Shown: positions 47,131 to 58,640, counted from the first letter of the stretch. The stretch: DNA of 64,000 nt from Diabrotica undecimpunctata (GCF_040954645.1 NC_092810.1:9594185-9658184), one strand, 5' to 3'. Notes: generated by a model from the letters alone, not told the origin. Program-made: numbers and translations.

Positions 47131-49092
47131 CTAAACATAAGCCTCTTCAAGTCTTCCTTTCCATTGTTTTTTATTGTACGCTACTTGTAGCCAATTTTTC
47201 CCGGCAGTCCTTTTCAGATCATCTGTCCATCTCATAGGAGGTCTGCCTCTGGGTCTTTTGTGTTGGTATGGTCTCCAGGTTAAAATTGATCTGTGCCATT
47301 TGTTTAGATCGCTCCTAGCTACATGTCCAGCATATTCCCATTTCAACTTTAATGATTTTTGCACCACATCGGTGACTTTGGTTTTCTGTCTTATCCATTT
47401 GTTTGTTTTCTTATCCTTAAGTGATATACCTAGCATTGCTCTTTCCATCGCGTGTTGAGTGACTCTAAATATATTCATATTCTTTTTTGTGATTGTCCAT
47501 GTTTGTGCCGCATAAGTTAATATCGGAATAATGCATGCATCAAAAACTTTAGATCTAAGATGTAATTGAATTTGTTGATTTCTGAGTATATAGTTCAGTT
47601 TACCGAATGCTGCCCAAGCTAACTTTCTTCTTCTTTTTATTTCTTCGGTTTGAATTTCCCTATTTAGTATTATTTTTTGTCCTAAATATATATATTCTTC
47701 AACTTTTTCTATAACTTTATCGTTTATTATTGTCACGGTGTCTTCGGAGTGCATGACTTTTGTTTTGTTTAAATTCATTTTCAGTCCTATTTTAGAAGAT
47801 TCGGTATGTAGTTCTAAAAGCATGGTTTGCATTTCTTGTAGGTCAGTAGCTATCAGGATTATGTCATCTGCAAATCGTACATTACTGAGGTAGCGGCCAT
47901 TGATGTTTATTCCCTTATATTTCCAATTTAGGTTTTTAAAAACGTCCTCCAAAACTAAGGTGAACAGTTTGGGCGATAAAGTATCTCCCTGTTTGACTCC
48001 CCTGTTTAATGGTACAGGGTTTGTGTGTTCATTTTCATTTAGGTAGTATGTAGCTGTAGCTTGGTTCATAGTTTCTTTTATTAAGTTAATATATCTGCTG
48101 TCTATTCTACAATTTTGCATTGCGTTTATTACGACCGTGTGTTCTATGGTATCGAAAGCTTTTTCGTAGTCTACAAATGCTAGGAAAACTGGAAACTTGT
48201 ATTCGTTACATTTTTCTATTAATATTTTTGTGGTTAACAGGTGATCGGAAGTTGAATAGCCTTTTCTAAAACCTGCCTGTTCATATGGTTGGTATTCGTC
48301 TAATTTCCTTGTTAGTCGAGTAGTTATGACTTTGGTGAGTATTTTAAACAGGTGTGACAATAGGCTGATGGGTCTGTAGTTTTCCAATTTTCGACTATCA
48401 CCTTTCTTGTGTAATAAGATTACTTTAGAGTTGTTCCAGCTCTTAGGGACTTTGCCCTGATATAAACAACAGTCCACAAGCTTAGTTACAATTGCAATGA
48501 TTTCCTTACCTCCTTCTAATATCATATCTGTGGTAATACTATCTTCTCCTGCAGCTTTATTTCTCTTCATGTTTTCCAATGCTGTAGTTACCTCTGAAAT
48601 TGTTACTTTCGGCATTATTTCTGATCCAACATTTTTTATTAATTTCCGTGCTGGTCTCATCTCATCATCTTGTTGATGTGTTCTGTAAAGTTCTGTGTAA
48701 AATTCTTCTATTCGTGTCAGTATGTTTTCTCTAGTTGTGATTTCATTTTCGTCTTTTCCCATTAATGATATCATCTGACGTCGTCCTAGTGTCGGTCTGA
48801 GGCATTTCATACTCTTATTTTTTTCAATAGTTGTTGTTATTAATTTTTCGTTTTCTTTTCTTTTTTGTTGTCTGAGTCCTTTTCTAATCTGCCTATTAAG
48901 TTCTCTATATTCGTCGGTTCCCCTTTTGTTAGATTTATTTAAGATCTTCCTTCTTTTTATTTGTTGTAATATTTCTTTGTCTAATTCATTGTATGTTGTT
49001 TTTGGTTTTTTCAGTTGCAGAAGGCTTTTATTCACTGTTTCGGTAATAGGGTTATTCAAATCATCAATATCATTGGAGTTTATCTGCTGCAT
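47131..49092 (-). pseudogene. LINE reverse transcriptase, 653-residue open frame
   Basis: Linker at 1-150; fingers (KRNKAAGEDSITTDM, about 177-190); AFVDYEKAFDT with palm A Asp at about 308-314; GVKQGDTLSPKLF (about 365); NVRFADDIILIA with the Asp pair at 409-410; thumb and GRPPMRWTDDLKRTAGKNW tail. All RT catalytic residues are present. The Met is internal to the original polyprotein, which continues upstream past a frameshift into the endonuclease. Confidence 0.88.
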
Positions 49093-49310
49093 GCTAACTT
49101 GATTTAATGCATACGCTATCTTTTTATTAAATTCACTATTTTTGATTTCTTCAGATGTCCATTTGTATCTTTTTTCATGTATTCTTTTTCTTTCTAGGTT
49201 TTTGTTAATTATTAGTTTTGTTCTTATTAGTCTATGATCGCTTCCTAGGTCAAACTGATTTAATACTGATACGTCTTCTACTAGGTTTCTATTCTTCGTT
49301 AAGATATAAT

Positions 49311-49930
49311 CTATTTCATTCTTTGTCTTTTATCGGGGCTCATCCATGTCCATTTTCTGCTTGGTTTTTTATTGAAAAAGGAGTTCATTGAGTACATGTT
49401 ATGTTCATTCATGAAATTGAGAAGCATTTCTCCTCTATCGTTTCTTTTCCCGTAGCCATAGTTACCAATTAAATGTTCGTAATCTTCCTCTTTTTTGCCC
49501 AATTTAGCATTAAAATCTCCTAATAGTATTTCGTAATTTACTTTATTTGTATCTATAGCTGTTCTTATTTCATCATAAAATATTTCTACTTCTTCATCGT
49601 CGTGGCTTTTGGTCGGAGCGTACACTTGGATCACTTTCAGAGTGGTTCTTTTATTAATCCTGATGATGAGATATGCTACTCTGTCTGATATGGGCTTGAA
49701 TTCTTCGATACACTGTGTGAGGCTTTGTTTTACCAAAAATCCCACTCCCGTGTATTCGCCTCCTTTATGCATAAAATGTGTGCCATTTTTTAGTATTATA
49801 TACTCATCACTTTATCTTCTGGTCTCGCATATACCAAGGATATCCCATTTTATATTCTTTAGTTCACTTTCTATTTCTGGGAATCTATTGTCGTCAGTGT
49901 TCGAATATTGTAGGAGCATAGTCAAATTGT
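49311..49930 (-). pseudogene. LINE apurinic-type endonuclease
   Basis: The minus frame 49311-49772 carries VAYLIIRINKRTTLKVIQVYAPT and the catalytic ILLGDFNAKLG, then WTWMSP. Upstream to about 49930 a stop separates it from NIKWDILGICETRR, with the N-terminal Glu of this nuclease family. The SDH motif lies past a frameshift at about 49210. Confidence 0.82.
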
Positions 49931-49959
49931 CATCTTGTGGCAGCCGGGTCTTACCCAGG

Positions 49960-50290
49960 GATTCTTAGCACCCCCCCCCCTTCCGTTAGTTGTTTGATCG
50001 CTGCCGCGATCAAGTCTCTGGGAAGTGCTGGGAAGTGCTGGGCACTGGGGGTCTTTTCTTTTTTGTCCTGTACATTGACTTGAAGGTTTGGACCGTTATC
50101 TCCTCACGCTGGTCCAGTGCGGGTTGAGGAGGGAAGGGAAGGATTTGGGTAGGTCTAGGTTGGTGGGTAGGATTTAGGGCTTAGGATCCGTTCCTCTCCC
50201 AGAAGAGGATTGGGAGAAAAAAAAACGAGCTCGCGTGGGCAGGGGCGCATCCCTGAGGCAGACCTGTCTTTACCGGGATCGTAAAGAGTG
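49960..50290 (-). other. GC-rich segment, probable LINE 5' region
   Basis: Poly-C (49971-49980) and GC-rich DNA with GGGAAGTGCTGGGAAGTGCTGGG repeats contrast with the AT-rich surroundings. It directly abuts the 5' end of the LINE, so it is most simply its promoter-bearing untranslated region. It has no frame of its own. Confidence 0.5.
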
Positions 50291-50566
50291 TCTACCCGCT
50301 ACCCTACCCGCTACCCACAACGTTTTACTGTATCTAAAAACACTATCGAACCGAACTGCTCACGGAAAACACACGAAATGAAAATGAAGCATCCGGTAAG
50401 AATGAGATTCATTTCGCGACAGGTTTCAGTTCAAACAGACACGGCGGCGACCTTGACGGAAGGTGCGTCGGACTACCGAGCGAGTCGGATTGCAAAAGTC
50501 GGACTTTCAAGGGTGTACTGTATTTATTTTTGATGAGTGAATAATAACATACGATTTTAATTTTAG

Positions 50567-50668
50567 GAGAAGCAAATCTAATTTATTATTTTTCCAAATT
50601 AAAATTTGGTTGGAGTCCTGTGGATTTCAGTCTATTCATTACATTTCAATTTGCAGTATACGTATCTG
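50567..50668 (+). CDS. SLC46-like MFS transporter, exon 3
   Basis: 102-nt exon, phase 1 in and phase 1 out (ATTTTAG acceptor, GTAAGT donor). It encodes GEANLIYYFSKLKFGWSPVD, then FSLFITFQFAVYVSG, matching the loop between TM7 and TM8 of SLC46 carriers (YFxxxKFGWxxxxF). Confidence 0.92.
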
Positions 50669-51042
50669 GTAAGTAAAACATTTTTTAATTTAAATAAAAA
50701 AAAGATTATTGACTCGTTGCTGCGCTTAATTTTTTTTTTTTTCATATTTTAAATTGGAGGTTATTCTGAAATTGTTTCCTTGATAATGATAATTAACCAA
50801 AGTATCTAACCTTCTTTGAAACATATTCGCAATTTTCCGAAAAGAAACTCTGACTTTTGTCCATAGTTACAGTTGCGTTGCCCTTATCACTTGGTAATAT
50901 TCGTCTTTGTGTTCGTTTTTACTAACATTTACTTTTAATTGTGTGCTTTCCTGCAGTTCCTTTTTCCATAGTACTCTATATTCTTCCTTCACTTGTATTG
51001 GTAGTACTTGACCGACTCTTGCACCTGCGCTGAATGTTTAAC

Positions 51043-52976
51043 CCATGGACGTATAAACACAGATGGACTCAGTTATTTACATAAAAATGTGAAGCCAAAA
51101 TTATTTGACTAGGTCACATTCTCAGCACCTTCAAATGTTGTCACATTTTTTTATTAAAATATCTTATTCACGTATCGCTGAAAATATTACTATATTTATT
51201 TTATACTCTACAGGTGCTATAAAACCAAAATAATAATTTATTACTTATATTAATATATTAAATTTTAATTAAAACATCAAATGTGCACATAGTGTGCATA
51301 TCATTTAATAATAGCATATAACAGATATCAACCAATTATTTTATATGTAGAAGCACTGAAACCTATTTATTAATGGCAACGGTGTTTACATTTCTCTGTC
51401 TTATGGCTCTACGTCAAACTTCAAATGCTGTTCCATGTCATGTCCATGTTTTGTTTACTTTTTACCCAAGATGAGAAAAAGTTGTTTTTCGATATTTTGG
51501 CTGTATGTTAAGTGATATTTGTAAATAGTGAAATAAACAAATTATAATAATTTTGCTACAGTTTTGCATTTGCAAAAAAAAAACGAAATATTTACATCCC
51601 AATGTCTCATTTAATTTGTAAGTACTGTTTGTTTACATTATTTAAGATGAGGAACTGAGGAAGCCTGTGTGTTTACATTTTAAAATATGTCTTTCATAGG
51701 CGTATCATTGGGCTTATTCATATTAATTAATGTATTGAACAAGATATTAGTTCATGAAATTAGTATAGACATTTTTAAATTGTAAGTAGACATCATCTGA
51801 TTAAAAAGATCTGTTTAGTAGCTTTTTAATTTAATATTTCTCATGAATTAACAATAAATTAGTGAAATGAATAAAACTCATTTATTTTTCTATGTAGGTT
51901 TCCAAATAATATTGATTAATGATGAAACTTACTCTAAACTTCAACAGAGAAAACAGTATAAAAAAACCTTTCAAAAGCATCCTTTTTGGTTATTTAAACT
52001 TGTAAGGAAGCTGAAAAATATTTCAGATTTTTTAATAGAACTATAAATATCTACAACAGACTAGTTAAACACCTTATGAATATTTTGATTAATAAAACCA
52101 TACAAAATGTCCCAAAATCAATCTATGAGCATTTTGGTGACCGTATGTATGATGAAGATGCAATCGATGGTCACTCTATGCAACTTTTAAAATTGGTTCT
52201 TGAGAAATATTTTAAAATTGGAATTCATCATGAAACGAGGACTACTTTAGATGCTAACACCGTGCGCATAAGAAGCGTTCTTACTAAGACTGTTTTATTT
52301 CGCAATCAATAAAAATTTATTTCTATACCAACATCTTCTATTATGTCTATTTACCATTTTTATTTTAATATTTCTGTTCGGTAAATAGCTTTCCAATAAT
52401 TTATACATTTTCACGCCTACTTTTTAATAAGTAGGTATATTTGCAAATAATTTTATGTCAAATGCCAGCAAGAGCTTTGGAATGATCAATAAATAATTTT
52501 GTAGCAGAAACCCTTACTACGTGGAATCTATTGATATTGTATTAAAACAAATTTGTCACAATTTGAAAAAATATGTTTTAACACATTATAAATAAATATA
52601 GGTATGCACTTAAATTTGACAAATGTATATTTTTTAATTTTTTTTTTTACCGTAGAATTATTTGATACCTATTAAAAAATTAACTTGAGCTCAACTATAT
52701 TTTATTGTATTAATTTTAAAGCAAATAAAATTGTATTTTATTTTTTCTATAAAAACGTGTTTTTATACATTATTACTACTTCCAATTATTAACTTCTGAA
52801 TAATTATCCCCGCGAGTAAAAATTCAAGCACGCTTATGCTCATTGAGGAAGTATCACAGTCTATCGATACCCGTTTTACTCCCCTTTACCCTCTTGTCCA
52901 GGAATATCGAAGCTTCAAAACAGTGTGTGTTTAAGGTATCTTATTGCTGGGTCCATCTATGTTTATACGTCCATGG
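51043..52976. mobile_element. unclassified DNA transposon, TTTAAC duplication
   Basis: CCATGGACGTATAAACACAG at 51043 is mirrored at the right end (complement of the sequence ending CGTCCATGG at 52976); TIR about 26 bp with one mismatch. TTTAAC is repeated directly on both sides (51037-51042, 52977-52982). The interior is AT-rich with only a short frame at 52076-52312. A 6-bp duplication does not match the superfamilies assigned elsewhere in this window. It lies in SLC46 intron 3. Confidence 0.75.
52076..52312 (+). pseudogene. possible C-terminal tail of a transposase
   Basis: A 78-codon frame: IYEHFGDRMYDEDAID, LLKLVLEKYFKIGIHHETRT, VRIRSVLTKTVLFRNQ, then stop. The ending (Y/F-F-x-I-R/G-x-H ... 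LTKxVLFxxQ) resembles the last residues of THAP/P-type transposon proteins in arthropods. This is a resemblance by eye only. No catalytic domain precedes it. Confidence 0.3.
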
Positions 52977-52999
52977 TTTAACCGCAATGGAGTTTGTTA

Positions 53000-53320
53000 T
53001 TTTGTAGTTTTCCGGTCATTTTTTAAATCTTACTAGTGATGTCCAAGTGTATAAGTGCTATGATAGTTTGATTATGTGTCGATAACAATCATCTGTTTTT
53101 GCTCACCAAAGTCGATTAGACGATGGCGTCTTAAATTTTTTGTTCCCAACCTATAAGGTCCCACACATTCCTAAGCTGCACCATCTTTTACTTTGATGTT
53201 AAAATCTCCAAGAAGAGGTGGAACATCACGTGTTTTGATTGATTTCAATATCGATGTAAAATTTTTCTTTTTCTGATTCTTTATGGGAAGATCCTCGTTT
53301 GAGGCTTTTTCTTCTTCTTT
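53000..53320 (-). pseudogene. LINE endonuclease scrap
   Basis: The minus strand gives EKEKFYIDIEIN, then PLLGDFNIKVKDGAA, ECVGPYRLGTKNLRR and LIDFGEQ, the mid part of an apurinic-type LINE endonuclease. The transposon at 51043-52976 adjoins it, and a minus-strand coding-like segment at 50880-51036 on the other side may be part of the same interrupted LINE. Confidence 0.65.
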
Positions 53321-53329
53321 ATTTTCTAT

Positions 53330-54000
53330 TTATTAATTTAATCAATCTCTATATATGGGCGCTTCAGTCGTTCTGGAACTTTATCCGCGCCGCTCGAATA
53401 CCTTGGAATTATCTTGAAAGCGGTACGTAACTTTTATTCTGTATGAAATGATGTGTGTTCGTTGGAGTATTAAGTAACGAAACTCTGAAGGTATTGCACA
53501 AGTTTATTGAGTTGTTAACAGCTTAGTATACAAAACGATACTAACTTAATGAATACAAACTATTTCTTAAAACCTTTCATAGTCCTTGAACATATCGCTG
53601 ACACCTCGAAATTATCTGCGTGGGTGTTTATCATCTCCGATGTAGTCTAAATATTGAAATATTGAAAACACACACAGTGGCGTGCTCGCCATAACACGTA
53701 TACCTCTTGTAGTTGTAGGTCATTGAACGCTGTCCTGATGCTCGATCGTAGGCAAGGGGTTGGCATAACAATATGTTAAATATTTGGGCTGATGGGTAAT
53801 ATCCCACTTTTCCTAAAATTTTCCAACTTTGTAACCGTATAAAGAAACGGTATTTGACGGTTGGCCTTATTTAACTATTGTAGGTATAAAAGAGTGTTTT
53901 TGTATTTTTGGGTATTCTATGGGAAGTTTTATTTTTACTTTTTAATTTGACTGAAGTACCATTCTACTATAGACATACAAGTCCAGTTTATAATATTTTG
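53330..54000. other. SLC46 intron 3 tail, nothing recognised
   Basis: The frame entering exon 4 stays open back to 53890, but the AG at 53882-53883 would give the wrong phase. No other feature was recognised. Confidence 0.45.
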
Positions 54001-54007
54001 GTTTTAG

Positions 54008-54145
54008 GAAGCCTTTTTGGATTAGTGATACTACATAAATGTTTTAAAGTAGATGATTGCATATTAGGAATGATATGCTGCATTAGTAAGATTATGGCGA
54101 ATTGTATGTATGCTTTAGGAACTTCATGCTTCTACATGATGATTG
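54008..54145 (+). CDS. SLC46-like MFS transporter, exon 4
   Basis: 138-nt exon, phase 1 in (TTGGTTTTAG, AG at 54006-54007) and phase 1 out (GTACGT). It encodes GSLFGLVILHKCFKVDDCIL and a transmembrane helix MICCISKIMANCMYALG. This acceptor was chosen because it keeps frame with exon 3 and starts at the Gly that SLC46 proteins have at TM8. Confidence 0.88.
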
Positions 54146-54714
54146 GTACGTATTACTATGATATTTTTTAATGATAAATCTACTCATATGTTAGGAATAT
54201 TTCAACAACATGGTTGAGGTTTCTTAAAACGATGTCGCTCTACTAAAGATATCATAAACTGTCCTTTGTAATGCATGAAATCATACAACAAAGTTAACTG
54301 CATCCTTTACACATGTAAGGGGAAGATAATGAGCCTCAACTCATGCTAAAGATCGTTTCAGATTGTAAAAGCTAGAAGACTACTACACCACATACCCTAT
54401 ACTGAGAGCGCAGCAGTTTGAGTGCAGATTTGTATAGATCAAAAACAGAGTAAATACCTGAATCACTGAAATTTTGACAATTGGAAGCATGATGTGTTTA
54501 TTGGCGAGCCAAGATTCCGTAGACGTGCTATGACCGTACAGTCATAATGGAGAGAAAAAACTGGGTGATACAATAAGATTTTTATCCTTTCGAGCAAGCT
54601 TTTTGGTTGTGCATAATTTTGCGTATGGAACACAATTTAGGAATGTACTAAAAATTTCCTATAATAAAGGTAATTGTTGAAAATAATGTAATTAAAATAA
54701 TATTTATTTTTTAG

Positions 54715-54955
54715 GGGCTACCCTGGACGTCTTTGGAGCTTTATTTGCTCCAGTTCTTCGATCAATTGGTTCAAAGTTGGTATCGACTGACGAATTGGGA
54801 AAGTTTCATTCTCTCTTTAGTATCGTAGAAACACTTTCGCCATTGATTTTTAGTCCAATTCACAGTAAAGTTTATGCAATGACTATCAATAAAAATCCAG
54901 GATCGTATTACTTAGTTACTGTGGTTAGTTTGATACCAACCTTTTTAATATTTAT
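54715..54955 (+). CDS. SLC46-like MFS transporter, exon 5
   Basis: 241-nt exon, phase 1 in (ATTTTTTAG) and phase 2 out (GTAAGT). It encodes ATLDVFGALFAPVLRSIGSK, then LVSTDELGKFHSLFSIVETL and SPLIFSPIHSKVYAMT, the most conserved SLC46 stretch (RS..SK.V..DELGK..SLF...E), followed by a terminal helix (YYLVTVVSLIPTFLIF). Confidence 0.93.
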
Positions 54956-55447
54956 GTAAGTAAAACTATTTATTACCATAATCATTATTTTTGACATTAT
55001 ATCTATGCGGATGAACTTTCCTGATCATTTTAAGATGTTCCTACGTAAGCCAAAGCAATATCAATCCTTACTATATACTCGTGTCTAGAAAACGAAATAT
55101 TACAAATATTTGAAAGCTTTAAACTATAGTGGGAAAATAGTTAATGAAAAATAGGACGAACATAAATTGCTTACAACGAATTTTCTCGAAAAATTTGGGA
55201 AAATAGCAATTATAATTTTTTATGACATTATCCGGGAAATCAATGTCTTACCTCTGTTTAGAAAAAAGCTTCTACGTTTTCCAAAACCAGAGATATTGCA
55301 AATTTATTAGAGAACTCCATTTTAAAGCTCCAATCTTAGATGGCAGATCATCTTTTGCCAGTTTAATATATTCCTAAAAACCATATTCAGCAATGAAAGA
55401 TATATATTTTCAATAAATTCGAACTTGTAGCTTTGAGTTTACTACTA

Positions 55448-57580
55448 TACAGGGTGTTTCAAAAAGGTATGTCATAAATTAAATCACGCATTCCGGGGAC
55501 AAAAATAAATTGATTGAATCCAACTTACCCTAGTACAAAAGTGTACACAAAAAAAGTTACAGCCCTTTGAAGTTACAAAATAAAAATTGTTTTTTTGCAT
55601 TATCTCCTAAACTACTTGACATTTTGTAATAAAAATGGACACGTTACTTTCTTGTTCTGAAAGCATTTTTCATAAAAAAGAAACAACAAAATCTAAGCGC
55701 ACAGAAAAATTTTAAGGGGGGTGTGCAGCCCTAAATCCCCCCAAACTTTTGAGTGCGTTGAAATCAAATGAATTTTGTGGCATCATTAGTTTAACACATT
55801 ATTTTTAAAAAAATTTTGCCTCCTATCACTTTTTTTAACTTTCAAAAAACAGTTTTTATTGAGTTACGGCCCTTTTCATTAACCTTTAAAAAATTACGTG
55901 CAACTAAATAAATGGCTGAAATGAATTAACAAGTACAAAAAATGTCTATAACCTCTGTAAATATGATATTACAATAAATGTTCAAAATGACCCCCATTTT
56001 CTTCAATACACATTTGGTATCGTTTTAATAAGGAGAACCGAATGCGCTGAAAAATCATATTTTTCTGACAAAATTGATTTGCAGCTTCAATTATTCTAGC
56101 CCTCAATTGTTGTTCGTCCTCTATTGTTACAGAATATACTTTCCCTTTCATAAACCCCCAAAAACAAAAGTCCATGGGGTTAAGATCTGGATTTCTGGGT
56201 GGCCAAGAAATAGGTGCGTCACGACCCCTTCCAATCCACCGACCAGGATACTGCCTGCAGAGGTATTCCCGGACTTCATTACTGTAATGCGGTGGAGCGC
56301 CATCTTGTAGAACCCACATATTTTGCCTTATTGCAATATTCACTTCTTCCAAATAATCTTGTAAATCGTTTGCCAAGAACTGCAAATAATTATCACCATT
56401 TAAATTGTTGGAAAGAAATACTGGGTCTATTAGATTGTTATCCACAATTTTTGCCCAAACATTAACTTTGAAAGTCCTTTGGTGATGAGTCGTTTTTTTG
56501 GCGTGAGGATTTTCGTCGGCCCAAATGTGTTCGTTATGATGGTTTTTTATTCCATTTTTACTGAAGGTAGCCTCGTTGGTAAACAAAATATTTCTAATAA
56601 AATTATCATTTCGAGTGTTTTCCATTAACAACCAATCGCAAAATCCAATCCTTTTAGGATAATCTTCAACCAATATTGAACCGTTGTTAAGTGATAGGGT
56701 TTAAGCAGCTGTTCCTTCAAACGCCTTCAAACCTTTCCGTGAGGAACATTTAGTTGAGTAGATATTACCCTTGTACTTATTCCAGAGACTTCTTCAATGA
56801 TTTCTAAAATGTCTTCATCAGTTGCATCCATTATTGCAACCACTATTGCCAGCAACTTGCGGTTGGAATGTACCCGTTTCCCGTAAACGACGATCAATGG
56901 TCAGAAATAATCGTCTATCGGGTGTATTTCGATTGGAGTATTTTACTGCATAACGCCTTGCGGCTGCTGCACTATTTCCTTGACTGATTTAATCTGATCC
57001 AACTTACACAAAGTTAAATGCATATCTGCCATTTCCTGAAATGTGTAGGCCATTGTAATATAAAAATTTTTAATATTAATCTTATTCACACAATAAATGA
57101 TAGCTTCAAATTATTGACTATTATTGATGGAACTGTTTGTAATTATTGTATCCCTAGAAACTAATTGTAATTTTACGGCTAACTAGGAAAAAACTAGTTT
57201 TTCGAAAAAGTGATAAGAGGCAAAAAAGTTTTAAAAATAATGTGTTAAACTAATGATGCCACAAAATTCATTTGATTTGAACGTACTCAAAAATTTGGGG
57301 AGATTTAGGGCTGCGCACCCCCCTTAAAATTTTTCTGTGCGCTTAGATTTTGTTGTTTCTTTTGTATGAAAAATACTGTCAGAACAAGAAAGTAATGTGT
57401 CTATTTTTATTACAAAATGTCAAGTAGTTTAGGAGAAATGCAAAAAAACAATTTTTATTTTGTAACTTCAAAGGGCTGTAACTTTTTTTGTGTACTAAGG
57501 TAAGTTGGATTCAATCAATTTATTTTTGTCCTCGGAATGCGTGATTCAATTTACGACATACCTTTTTGAAACACCCTGTA
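55448..57580 (-). mobile_element. Tc1/mariner-superfamily element with about 0.38-kb inverted repeats
   Basis: The ends are TACAGGGTGTTTCAAAAAGG (55448) and its complement (57580). The inverted repeats run inward to about 55840 and 57205 with few mismatches. TA flanks both ends. It contains a minus-strand transposase relic. It lies in SLC46 intron 5 with its right edge 30 bp before exon 6. Confidence 0.88.
55969..57054 (-). pseudogene. Tc1/mariner-type transposase (DUF4817 family), inactive
   Basis: Start at 57054 (MAYTFQEMADMHLTLCK). The N-terminal HTH part has stops and frameshifts. From 56673 a 234-residue open frame covers most of the DDE core: ILFTNEATFSKNG (first catalytic Asp changed to Asn), MWVLQDGAPPHYS (second Asp kept), PRNPDLNPMDFCFWG (third acidic residue kept), ending GGHFEHLL, the usual C-terminus. 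I count 43 residues between the second Asp and the Asp of NPMD. Confidence 0.87.
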
Positions 57581-57610
57581 TATCCATTATTTTGTATTTT
57601 TTATTTTCAG

Positions 57611-57698
57611 ATTGTTATATTGGCAATCCCACAGTCGAACCAAAAAACCCGAACACCAACAACAAGACGAAAGTTTAATTCGTTCTACAGAAGCATGA
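57611..57698 (+). CDS. SLC46-like MFS transporter, exon 6 (terminal)
   Basis: Entered in phase 2 after TTTTTTATTTTCAG (AG 57609-57610). It encodes ILLYWQSHSRTKKPEHQQQ and ESLIRSTEA, then TGA at 57696-57698: the end of TM12 plus a short polar C-terminal tail with an acidic ESLI-type stretch. The coding exons total 1566 nt, 521 residues plus stop, the usual SLC46 size (450-520). Confidence 0.88.
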
Positions 57699-58004
57699 TT
57701 CCAGTTGAGGATTTAAAGAAGTTAAGAACTCCAGCATTAAGGATTGAATATTTATTTGTACATAATAAACATAATGTGATAATTAAGGCTGTACTACTAA
57801 TAAAATTAGATAAAAGTAGTTTCCCATATTTCTACGTATTCCAGTCACTGGCCTCGTACAGCTTATGATGAGGTTATGTCGGATTTTGTTTCTATTTTAT
57901 CAGAAATTTGTCACAATTAGAAAGGGCAGTCTCAAGAAAGGAAAAAATTTTCTGAAGTTGATTATGCCAATGTTTAATTCAAAATGCTTAAAAATTTACT
58001 TATA

Positions 58005-58010
58005 AATAAA
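58005..58010 (+). promoter_or_regulatory. polyadenylation signal AATAAA (SLC46 gene)
   Basis: AATAAA 307 bp after the stop codon, in AT-rich 3' sequence. Other weaker A-rich sites exist. Confidence 0.5.
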
Positions 58011-58269
58011 TAATTATTAAATCTTAAGGACACATAAAGTCATCATTCCCTTGAAAAATGCTAAATGATAATTTTATGTATGTGTGGAGAAGTTTGGCTT
58101 CGAATTATGTTCATGAGCCACAGATCTTATTAATGAAATATTACTGACTTAAAATTAAGTGAATATGAAGCTATGTTTTGGAAGGAGAAAAGGTTAGGTG
58201 ATGAATGCTATTTTGCAGAGTTGGATGAATTGAATATAGTTATGATCATTAGTAATTCTTTTATATAAA

Positions 58270-58640
58270 GTTTCCAATTTATTCCTGGCATCTTTCTTTA
58301 TTATTGACAAGAAATCATTATTAAAAAACTTCTACTTCCAATCGTTGCTTCCATTCGAGTGTCACAAGCACTTTTGGCTGCCGTATCTACTTCTTCATTG
58401 CCTTTTTAACCCAAACAAATTAGTTATTTTTTCGTTTCTACATTAAAGACCATAGTTTAGATTTAATTTTTAGTATTATATCGTTTTTAAAGTGTTTAAT
58501 TGAAGATCCAATGAGTGCTTGCAATACCGATTTGGAGTCAGAATTACAGCTCTCTTAGAGGGACTTTTTTCACACCAATCAAGCGCTCTATTTATTGCTA
58601 AAGCTTCTGCTAGTTATCATAGTAAATTCTATTATAATTT
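58270..58640 (-). pseudogene. LINE RNase H domain scrap
   Basis: The minus strand around 58600-58550 reads AEALAINRALDWCEKS, the RNase H motif of I/Jockey/R1-type LINEs (AExxAIxxAL). SDSKSVLQALIGSSIKHFKN (catalytic Asp) and a decayed WVxxHxGIxGNE-like region (FVWVKKAMKK) follow. Interrupted by stops. Confidence 0.7.

Larger units (their letters stand above)
47090..49975 (-). mobile_element. nearly complete EN-RT LINE
   Basis: On the minus strand from about 49930: N-terminus (IKWDILGICETRR), apurinic endonuclease (49311-49772), frameshift, endonuclease end (EIDYILTKNRN, LGSDHRL) at 49100-49320, then an open RT frame (47131-49092), ending near a TTC repeat at 47091. A poly-C run and GC-rich DNA adjoin the 5' side. 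It fills most of SLC46 intron 2. RTE-like by its tail (RPRGRPPMRWTDDLKR). Confidence 0.85.

Noticed and set aside
49960..50290. CpG-island-like promoter for a host gene
   Set aside because: It abuts the 5' end of a minus-strand LINE and no host exon starts nearby; better explained as LINE 5' sequence.
50288..50533. 81-codon plus frame before SLC46 exon 3 as an exon
   Set aside because: No similarity and incompatible with the exon 2 to exon 3 junction, which is fully explained by 46537 and 50567.
53884..54007. Longer version of SLC46 exon 4 starting after the AG at 53883
   Set aside because: The frame is open back to 53890, but that acceptor gives the wrong phase after exon 3 and meets a stop. 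The AG at 54006-54007 restores the frame and the family's conserved start.
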